From Desulfuromonas versatilis (GTDB lineage: Bacteria; Desulfobacterota; Desulfuromonadia; Desulfuromonadales; NIT-T3): 64,000 nt of DNA. Position numbers and translations under genes: made by a program. The DNA lies in the NCBI RefSeq assembly GCF_019704135.1, contig NZ_AP024355.1, positions 1,178,001 to 1,242,000 on the forward strand, written 5' to 3'. Positions 53,949-62,623 of this stretch are shown here, piece after piece. The stretch's first letter is position 1; every line of letters begins with the position of its first letter. The notes under the pieces were generated by a model. It saw nothing but the letters and a program-made list of their open reading frames with translations, was not told where the DNA came from and ran no database searches.

Positions 53949-56900
53949 TTACGGACGAGTCATGCCCAGCCAGGTTGCGGCGTGGGGATAGGCCGCCGGA
54001 TCGAAGGTGATCGAGCCGTCCAGCACCTGGTTGTCCATCCAGTCGAGCGAGTCGAAGATCAGGCGCTTGGCCAGGTAACGGTTATGGGCGTAGGCGCCCG
54101 GCTCGTGGTGCAGGTAGCTGTAGTTGTACATGGCGCCTGAATGTCCCTGGTTGGCAGGAGTGCCGCCGAAGTAGGGGTAATTGGACTGACGGACTGTTCC
54201 GGCAGCGTCCAACACGTCGCCGAGAAGTTCGAGGGCGTCATGGAACCCTTCGGCCTCTTCTTCCAGGGCGGCGGCGGCCCCTACGGCAGTGAAATCTCCG
54301 TGGGCGGTCGTGGTGTCGGCGGCCACAAAAGCAAAGCCGTGTTCGCCGTCATGGCATTCCACGCACTTGGTGGAGGTGATCTGCTGGATCGCGCCAGCGG
54401 CGTCCTTGCTCACCACGTTGAAGCTGTGGCTGCGGTCGCTGCTCATGTGGCACTCGGCGCAGCCGAGGCTGTTGTGAGCGTAGTAGACCGGGTCGGCATA
54501 GTCCTCGGCCGGGCGGCCGAAGGTGTAGCCGGCGTTAACTGCCGCCTGGTTGATGGTCAGGCCGGCGGCCAGGTAGTGCGACTTGGTCCCCGGGCTGGAG
54601 ACTGCGGCAGCGGCGGGATTGGCCAGGGTCGCGGCCCCGGTAATGGCTTCGGCGTTGCCGCGGCCGCTGTGGCACGAGAGGCAGGCCGCGCTGTTGCCGT
54701 CCGGAGCGGTCAGCTGTTTGGCGGCGCCGTTGACGTTGTAACCGAGGGTGATAGGGCCGGTGTGGCGCAGGGCGCCGCTTTCGACGCTGCTGTGGCAGCC
54801 CCAGCAGTAGAGCAGTTCGCTCTGGTCAGAGCCCGTGGCCGCGCTCCAGCCGGCAAGGTGGCTGAAGTCGTTGTTGGCCGAATTGTAGGTGACGTCGTTG
54901 GCCGGGTCCGCATCGGCCAGAGAAGCGGCCGCGTCGAGGAAGTTGGCGGCACCCGTCGCGGTGTGGCACTGCTGGCAGCTGGCGCGGCTGCCGGCATCCC
55001 AGTTGTAGTGAGCCCAGGCGTTGCCCAGCGCTTCGTCGAGAACCCCGACTGCCATGATGGCGGCGGCGTTGGCGTCGGTGCGGGAGTGGCCTTGTGCTGC
55101 AAATGTAGCGACTTTCTTGCTCAGCAGGCCGCCGGCATGGGCCGAGCCGGCCCAGTCGGTGTGGATGGTGAACCCGCTGGGTGGGGTAGTCGCCGAACCG
55201 GCGACGCTGCCGGTGTTGGTCCGCAGCTCGTGGCCGTGGCAGTCGGTGCAGGCCGAGTCGCGGTCTTTGCGCACCACGTAGCCTTCGATGATGTTGCCAA
55301 GCGCCTGGACCGTCGAGGACGAACCGGTTACGCCGGTGGTGGGCAGGTCGTAGTGGGTGCTGGCGATGTTGCGATACCAGTCCTTGGAGTGCTGCTGCTT
55401 CTTGGCGGTCTGCACGTCGCTGACCAGCAGGCCGGAGGCGACGACCTGGCCCGCTTCGTTGGTCAGGTTGTGGCAGCTGGTGCAGAGGTTGTACTGGGTC
55501 GACCCGACGTTCCAGTCGCCGGTGGTGCGCAGCGCCGAGGTGTGCGGGTCATGGCAGGCGGCGCAGCTGACGTTGTTGATCGCGGTGACGCCGGTGAAGC
55601 TGCCGTTGCTGCTGATGTCGAAGTCCTGGCCGGTTGCCGCGAAGCCCAGGTAGCCCTCGAGGGTGTGGCAGCGCTGGCAGTTGGTGGAGGTGTGCCCGGC
55701 CTCGGTGGTGATGTTGTGCTTGGAAACCGCCACCTTCTCTGGGATGGTGTTCGGCGATGCTGGCATGCCGTGATGCTCGGGGTAGAAGTGGCAAATTCCG
55801 CAGCCTTCCACCGAGGCCTGGTAGCTGACGCCGTCACCGTGGCAGCCGGTGCAGCCGATGGCTCCGGGCACGCTGACTGTGGTGTCGTTGAGGTCGCCGG
55901 TAAAGTCGTCGCGCACCTCGAGGTTGGGCGCGTGACAGGAAGCGCAGCTTCGTACGATGCGGTTGCCGTTGGCATCGACGTAGTCGTTGGGAGCCGGGTC
56001 GGTGGTGCCCCGATAAATGGCGCTGCTCGGCCCGCCGGTGGCGTGACGGCTGACAGTCCACTCACTGAGGGTGCCGGTATGGCAGGTGCCGCAGTAGTTA
56101 GATTCGTACTTTTTTGCGAAGGGCTCCGCATGGCCAGGGAGCGGCGAAGATGGCACCGCCGGGTAGAGATTATCGTTCTCGACCAGGGCGTACTGGTCGA
56201 TCACGCCGTCGGCCAAGTAGTCGATGGAGTCGGCGACGAGCATGAACGCGTACTGCTTGTTGTGGGCGTAGGCGCCCGGGTCGTGCTCGAGCAGGTTGTA
56301 GTTGAAGGCGGCGCCCATCACGTCCTTGCCGTCCATGGTCCCGCCGAGGGTCCAGTCTTTGATAGCGTTGGCGGAAGTCGCCTCGGTTGCCGGATCAAAG
56401 GTGCCGTCGCCGTTGGCGTCCTTGAAGAAGTAGGGGTGGGCGGGGTAGAAGTAGATTCCCTTGGCCTGCAGCGCGGTTTTGAGATTATCCAGCGCGGCGT
56501 GCAGGTCGGCCTTGACGGCATCGAGAGAGGCGGGGGGGATGGCGCCGTGGCACTGAGCGCAGGCGTTGCTGTTGACGGCGGTGACTGCGCCGGTCACATC
56601 GTCCTTGGTCACGACTTCCCAGGTGTGGTCGGCGGTGTCGGTGCCCATGTGGCAGACCACGCAGGGGCCCTGCCCGTCGGTGCCGGCCATGTTGCCGGTC
56701 CCGATGGTCTGATGCAGACCGACGTCGTAGTTCTGGCCTTCGTACTCGTAGCCGCCACCGGCGAAGATCATGCTGCCGGCCGCCAGGTAGTGCGAGTTGA
56801 TAAAGCCGGTGTTGCCAAAGTTGGCGGTGCTCAGCTTGATGCTGTCGCCGCTTTCACGGGCGCCGTGGCAGCGCACGCACAGGTTGGAGGCGCCCACGTC

Positions 56901-58361
56901 GGGGAACTGCTGGGTGGCACCGTTGGAGTAGGTGGCGGTGTAGGCGCCGGGGGCGCGCAGGGCGCCGGTGGAGAGCTCGGTGTGGCAGCCCTTGCAGGAG
57001 AGCACTTCCATCGGGGCGACGGCGGTGGTGGAGCCGGTCACGTTGTTGATGAAGCCGGTGGTGCTGTGGCAGCGCTGGCAGGAGGCGCGGTTGGAGGCCG
57101 ACCAGTCGTAGTGCATCCAGCCTTCGCCCAGGACGTCGCCGTGGCCCGAGTGACCGTATTCGGCGTTGATGGTGTTGTCATGGTTGGCATGGCAGTCTGC
57201 GCAGGCTGCGTTGGCCGAGAGGTACTGGGCCTGCACCAGGACGGTGCCGCCGCCGTGGGGCTCGCGCAGGGTGGCCATATCGGACTCGTAGATGCTGTAG
57301 TTGGCCTCGGGCGAGCCGGGATACTGGGCGCCCGGCGCGTAGTACTTGTGGCAGACGGCGCAGCCGCTGGCGTTGTCGCCGTAGGGGTTTGCGATGTAGT
57401 GACCGTTGGTGCCGGCCGGGTCATGGCAGGACTTGCAGGTGACCGGGCCGTGGGCCGAGGCCTTGTGCGAGGAGGCGTCGTAGAAGGACAGCGCCTCGGG
57501 GCTGCGGGCGGTGTGACAGACGGCGCACTCGGCCTGCACGTAGTTGACCCGGGACTGAACGGTGACCTGGGCGGTGTCGGTGGCGACGGTGCCGCCGGAG
57601 GTGACGGTCAGGGTGGCCAGGTAAAGCCCGGGGGCGTCGGCATAGACGGTGGTCAGCGCCGCAGCGGGGGTGCCGAAGGAAAGGCCGGTGCCGCTCCAGG
57701 CATAGGTCATCGCGCCCTGGTTGCTGGTGCTCAGCCCGCCGTCGAGGGTAGCGGCGTAGGCGGCGCCTTCACCGGTGGTCTTGACGTCGGAGCCGGCGTT
57801 GGCCGAAACCACCGGGGCCAGCTTGAAGGTGGCCGAGACGCTCTGGTCGGCCTGCAGGTTGGTGAAGGTGACGGTGCGGGTTCCGTTGGCGTTGAGGACG
57901 TCGGAGGCGGCGCCGGGGGCGCTATAGGTGTCGATCTGGTAGCCGTAGTTGGGCGAGATGATCAGCGCGCGGGTGGCGCCGGCCGGGATGTTGACCAGCG
58001 ACTCGTAGGTGTCCTCGCGGATCGCGCCGCCGGGGCCGGGGCTGACGGTGATGTCGATGGTGTCGCCGGCGAAGTAAGCTACCAGGTAGCGCCAGGACTT
58101 GCCGTTGAAAGGCACCACGTACTTGCCGTTGGCGTTGGGGGTGACGTTGGCGCCGTCGACGGTGACGCGGCTGACCGCGAAGCCGGCGCTGGGCACCACG
58201 TCGTATTCGACGCTGTCGACGCCCGTCGCATAGTATTTGTTGCCCGAGGGGCTGACGACCCCCTGGCTGGACACTGCCGCCTTTGCGTTTACGAACCAGG
58301 CCTGCGCAAAGCTCGGCAGCACAAGAAGCAAGGTCAGTGCTGTGAGTAATTGCCTGTACAT
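53949..58361 (-). CDS. Giant secreted 22-haem cytochrome with Ig/PKD-like head
   Basis: 1470 residues. The first ~547 residues (signal peptide, Ig-like modules, PKD-like domain and seven haems) are identical to the 18-haem protein because the DNA is duplicated; then the two diverge. There are 22 CxxCH motifs in all. After the first tail module (GKDVMGAAFNYNLLEHDPG) come haems 10-17 (CGTCH to CTDCH). A second copy of the five-haem module follows, from AHYNWDAGSRASCQQCH through CWGCH, CLSCHSGR, CAECHMS and CVECHDG, and then a second tail module (MYNYSYLHHEPGAYAHN). The protein therefore looks like two concatenated giant-cytochrome units. Probably extracellular. Confidence 0.92.
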   Translation of the reverse strand: MYRQLLTALTLLLVLPSFAQAWFVNAKAAVSSQGVVSPSGNKYYATGVDSVEYDVVPSAGFAVSRVTVDGANVTPNANGKYVVPFNGKSWRYLVAYFAGDTIDITVSPGPGGAIREDTYESLVNIPAGATRALIISPNYGYQIDTYSAPGAASDVLNANGTRTVTFTNLQADQSVSATFKLAPVVSANAGSDVKTTGEGAAYAATLDGGLSTSNQGAMTYAWSGTGLSFGTPAAALTTVYADAPGLYLATLTVTSGGTVATDTAQVTVQSRVNYVQAECAVCHTARSPEALSFYDASSHKASAHGPVTCKSCHDPAGTNGHYIANPYGDNASGCAVCHKYYAPGAQYPGSPEANYSIYESDMATLREPHGGGTVLVQAQYLSANAACADCHANHDNTINAEYGHSGHGDVLGEGWMHYDWSASNRASCQRCHSTTGFINNVTGSTTAVAPMEVLSCKGCHTELSTGALRAPGAYTATYSNGATQQFPDVGASNLCVRCHGARESGDSIKLSTANFGNTGFINSHYLAAGSMIFAGGGYEYEGQNYDVGLHQTIGTGNMAGTDGQGPCVVCHMGTDTADHTWEVVTKDDVTGAVTAVNSNACAQCHGAIPPASLDAVKADLHAALDNLKTALQAKGIYFYPAHPYFFKDANGDGTFDPATEATSANAIKDWTLGGTMDGKDVMGAAFNYNLLEHDPGAYAHNKQYAFMLVADSIDYLADGVIDQYALVENDNLYPAVPSSPLPGHAEPFAKKYESNYCGTCHTGTLSEWTVSRHATGGPSSAIYRGTTDPAPNDYVDANGNRIVRSCASCHAPNLEVRDDFTGDLNDTTVSVPGAIGCTGCHGDGVSYQASVEGCGICHFYPEHHGMPASPNTIPEKVAVSKHNITTEAGHTSTNCQRCHTLEGYLGFAATGQDFDISSNGSFTGVTAINNVSCAACHDPHTSALRTTGDWNVGSTQYNLCTSCHNLTNEAGQVVASGLLVSDVQTAKKQQHSKDWYRNIASTHYDLPTTGVTGSSSTVQALGNIIEGYVVRKDRDSACTDCHGHELRTNTGSVAGSATTPPSGFTIHTDWAGSAHAGGLLSKKVATFAAQGHSRTDANAAAIMAVGVLDEALGNAWAHYNWDAGSRASCQQCHTATGAANFLDAAASLADADPANDVTYNSANNDFSHLAGWSAATGSDQSELLYCWGCHSSVESGALRHTGPITLGYNVNGAAKQLTAPDGNSAACLSCHSGRGNAEAITGAATLANPAAAAVSSPGTKSHYLAAGLTINQAAVNAGYTFGRPAEDYADPVYYAHNSLGCAECHMSSDRSHSFNVVSKDAAGAIQQITSTKCVECHDGEHGFAFVAADTTTAHGDFTAVGAAAALEEEAEGFHDALELLGDVLDAAGTVRQSNYPYFGGTPANQGHSGAMYNYSYLHHEPGAYAHNRYLAKRLIFDSLDWMDNQVLDGSITFDPAAYPHAATWLGMTRP

Positions 58362-58403
58362 ACGTTCACTCCTTTTTTTCGAGATTTACTCCGCTTAACC
58401 TGC

Positions 58404-58429
58404 GGCGGGGCGGCCGAAGCCGCCCCGCC
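58404..58429 (-). other. Intercistronic hairpin between tetrahaem copy 2 and 22-haem gene
   Basis: Same 11-bp stem and tetraloop as at 51934-51959, as part of the duplication. Confidence 0.75.
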
Positions 58430-58449
58430 TCCAAGGTTTTTGCATCCGC

Positions 58450-59214
58450 TTAGAACTCGTCGACGCCGTTGCCCTTGTTGTGGCAGGTCAGGCACAGGGC
58501 CGAGTTGTCCTGGGGCGCGTAGACGAAGTAGTTGCGGCCGGGAGCGGCGGTGTTGTTGGCGTTGTCCTTGTTGTGAACGTCGTGGCAGGTGGCGCAGGTC
58601 ATGATGTCGCCGTACAGCAGCACGTCCTCGACAGTGAGGGCCGCGTTGTTGGTGTTGCTGAGGAACTGGCGGCCGGAGGCGGCGAACAGGCCCTGGCCGA
58701 TGTCGTTGGTCTGGGCGTCGTTGTAGCTGAAGCCGATCGGGTGGTCGTTGCTGAAGTCGGCGTTGCCGCCCGCGTCGGCCAGACCGATGTCGCGGCCGCC
58801 CCAGCCGTCGCCGCCGAGCCCTGTCTTGGTGCCGGCCATGCCGTAGTGCTGGTCGACGGCGACCAGGCCGTCATGGCAACTCATGCACAGGCGGCTGGGG
58901 CCCATGAGCGGATCAATCCAATTATCTCCGCCTTGAAAAGTGGGCGAGGCGTAGGGTGTCCAGTTGCTGATATAGCTGGTGTACTGGTGAGACCACAGCG
59001 GCTGCTGCTCGCCGGTGGGGTCGGCCATGGCATGGTGCGGGGTGTGGCAGAAGGCGCAGACGCGTGCCTGCGGGTCGTCGGTGGCCCCGGAAATGGTGTT
59101 CATGTCATGCAGCGAGCCGACGACCCCGGTGCCGGGCGCGGTGCCGGCCAGCGAGGGCGCGGCGGTCAGGGTGAGCAGCAGGGCGCTGAGCAGAAGCCTC
59201 TTCATGTTTTTCAC
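58450..59214 (-). CDS. Tetrahaem secreted c-type cytochrome, copy 2
   Basis: 254 residues, identical to the protein at 51980-52744, including the GTG start and signal peptide; four CxxCH motifs. It heads an operon with the 22-haem gene 88 nt downstream. The shared leader reaches only to 59358. The DNA above that differs from copy 1, so this copy should answer to a different promoter. Confidence 0.92.
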   Translation of the reverse strand: MKNMKRLLLSALLLTLTAAPSLAGTAPGTGVVGSLHDMNTISGATDDPQARVCAFCHTPHHAMADPTGEQQPLWSHQYTSYISNWTPYASPTFQGGDNWIDPLMGPSRLCMSCHDGLVAVDQHYGMAGTKTGLGGDGWGGRDIGLADAGGNADFSNDHPIGFSYNDAQTNDIGQGLFAASGRQFLSNTNNAALTVEDVLLYGDIMTCATCHDVHNKDNANNTAAPGRNYFVYAPQDNSALCLTCHNKGNGVDEF

Positions 59215-59358
59215 GTTGTACCTCCCTTTGAAATCGACCAGGTTGATGATACGGACCTATTGGGTCCGGTCTGCCCGCTTGCGAAAATATGAGCCTCCCT
59301 CCTTTCCGCATCGGTCCCGAGGGGGTGGCAGGTCCGCTTGACGCGGCCCCTCGGAAAA

Positions 59359-60396
59359 ATGCCGTGAAAATAGATTGAAAAGGACTAAAGTTGATTTCCA
59401 GGCCAGAAAATTGTCCGTTATGCCGGAATTTTGTTCGCTAAAAAAACTAAAGGCGGTTCAATTCTGATCCTGCAGTTTGTTTAGGATTTATCTTTTGGGG
59501 CTAGCGGACTTTTGAATCAAGCCAGGTGCGGATTAGTTAAAAGCTGGAATCTGACTAAAGAAAAAACTCTATTTAATACCAATTGCTTATCTAAGAAAAT
59601 GAAGTCATTTGTGACTAAATTAAAAGACCAATAGAGTGCAGGTTTGTAGACCATTTTTCTTGACGGGGACGCTACATCATATTGATTTAATAATCAAACT
59701 TTCGGCTTAATAATAGCGGGGTAATGTTCATGGATTGACAAGGAACAACGAACCGAAAACAGTAGAAAAAAACAAAAAATATATATATAAAAAATGACCA
59801 AAAACCCTTATTAAGTACTCGGAATGTGATGAGAAATTACATGTCGAAAAGATTAAATTTTTTCCAAAAAAAGGATAGAGACAATTTGGACAAGGAATTT
59901 AACATGGGGAATTGCTAATTAGCGGTGTGGTGCGGTGGGGTATGCGAAATAGTATTTGCAGCAGTATAAAGGTGGGATATCGATGCTGGATACGGTTGGC
60001 AAGGAAGATGCCTTGTTGGTCGGGGAAATGTTGTTTTCAGTATCCATGAAAAGAACGAAAAAACAGTCACTTAGGTGGTGGTGGTGGATCTTCAGTTATT
60101 GCTGGGGAGCCAGATTTGAATTGCGAAGTTTAGGTAGCAATGCGACATGGATATCAATTAAATTTGTGCCAGATGGTGAGTGAGATATGGAATTATTTTA
60201 AATCTTAGGTTTGACAAATTTTTAAAAAGTTCATATAAGTCTAGTCAAAGTTTCACCATTGCCAGTAGTTGCAGGAAGGCGGTGTCCCCCCTTCCTGCGG
60301 GAAATATACTTTATAAAATGACTATATAAAGGGTATGCTTGCCATCCGGGCTTAGCTCCATTTAATGTCGCTTTTTAAAGTTTGTCTGTTTGGCTT
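59359..60396. other. AT-rich gene-poor region
   Basis: 1038 bp, much AT-richer than the rest of the window, with no convincing gene. One ORF (59956-60183) reads KKQSLRWWWWIFSYCWG and looks accidental. A 9-bp stem (gcaggaagg / ccttcctgc) lies at 60271-60298. It should include the promoter of the copy-2 tetrahaem operon, which I could not place. Confidence 0.6.
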
Positions 60397-60468
60397 TGAA
60401 GTGGTCTACTAACCCCGGACACCAACTAAGGTGGTATATTGAGCCACCTTCAAGGAGTGTTCAGAGTT

Positions 60469-61625
<1,157 letters not shown>

Positions 61626-61710
61626 CCACTTCACTTTAACCTAATTGAACAATATGTAGAGGAGTTATAAAAAAATATGAGCATTTAAAAATAAAGTTAA
61701 AGGGGGGGGG

Positions 61711-62544
61711 ATGGACTGTAGGCAGATTGAGAAAATTAAGTCCGAAGCAGCAGCGAAAAGGCTTCTCAGTAAGGAGTGTTGGAATAGCAAAAAACGTATT
61801 TGCCCAAGATGCAGCGAACGTAAGATATATAAACTTTTAGATAAAAGATACAGATGCAAAGGGTGTGGGTACACCTTTCACGATTTCACTGGAAGGTGGA
61901 TCAATAAATGCAACTTGTCTTGCCTTCAGTGGATTAAGATAATAGGGCTTTTTGAGTCTGAATGTTCCATCCTTGGAATTGCAAAATCTCTCAAGATATC
62001 CTATAATACTGCCTATAAAGCTGTTACTCATCTTCGTTTATCCATTTTATCGCACTCTCATAATTGGCAGCAGTGGGCCTCTAATATAGAAACCAGTGCT
62101 GCCAGTCACAGAATCGGATCATGGAAGAATGCCCCCAAAGAAACGTTTCCTCCTGTTTTTGGGGCTATCAAAAATGGTGATCAGATTATCTCAGAATACC
62201 TACCGTGTCTCACTGTTGAAGATGTTTTAAGTCTAGGCCTAAGACTAATTAGACGAAATAACCTAATCTATTCCAGTTCCTTTGAGAATTATCATAGTAT
62301 CTTTTTTTATGGTTTGTTTGATCATGAAAATTTTGACAGTATTGAATTTTCTAGGGTTAAATTTCACCAGGAATTGCATGATTTTTGGCGGTACGTAGCT
62401 AAACGATTATGCGTAGGAGTTTCTGCGAATAAGTTTCCACTTTTTTATAAAGAAATAGAATATAGATATAACAATAAAGGAAAAATATCTGAAGAGATTG
62501 TTAGATTTCTTTGTGATCATATACCTGAGACAATAGCCAAGTAA
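61711..62544 (+). CDS. Transposase-like (IS1595/ISXO2-type) protein, probably without catalytic residues
   Basis: 277 residues; RBS is a G run just before ATG 61711. The N-terminal zinc ribbon has Cys31-Cys34 and Cys49-Cys52 (CPRC, YRCKGCGYTF), as in IS1595-family transposases. The C-terminal region (DFWRYVAKRL ... EIEYRYNNKGK) matches the end of the ISXO2 domain. Where the family has a DE(T)Y motif this protein reads ETSAASH, and where the second Asp belongs it reads SSSFENY, so the DDE triad seems lost. No inverted repeats flank it. It could be a dead IS remnant or a domesticated DNA-binding protein. AT-rich, unlike the 1-59 kb region. Confidence 0.65.
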   Translation: MDCRQIEKIKSEAAAKRLLSKECWNSKKRICPRCSERKIYKLLDKRYRCKGCGYTFHDFTGRWINKCNLSCLQWIKIIGLFESECSILGIAKSLKISYNTAYKAVTHLRLSILSHSHNWQQWASNIETSAASHRIGSWKNAPKETFPPVFGAIKNGDQIISEYLPCLTVEDVLSLGLRLIRRNNLIYSSSFENYHSIFFYGLFDHENFDSIEFSRVKFHQELHDFWRYVAKRLCVGVSANKFPLFYKEIEYRYNNKGKISEEIVRFLCDHIPETIAK

Positions 62545-62623
62545 CTTGAAAAACAACCAGTATGACTGTGAAAATTTAAGTGTACTAAAAGCGTAGCGTA
62601 TAATAATAATTTATTGCGGGTGA

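Larger units (their letters stand above)
56719..59358. repeat. 2640-bp direct duplication, copy 2
   Basis: Partner of 50249-52888 at an offset of 6470 bp. The right border (59358) is followed by AT-rich DNA unrelated to that beside copy 1, and the left border falls inside the coding region of the 22-haem gene. Confidence 0.95.

Noticed and set aside
54141-58349. 1402-codon open frame on the plus strand opposite the 22-haem gene (and a similar one opposite the 18-haem gene at 50029-51879)
   Set aside because: Gly/Val/Ala-rich translation with no domain; it mirrors the GC-biased codon positions of the real cytochrome genes, which have signal peptides and CxxCH series.
59956-60183. 75-codon ORF in the AT-rich region
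   Set aside because: No usable RBS and unnatural composition (four consecutive Trp); no recognisable domain.
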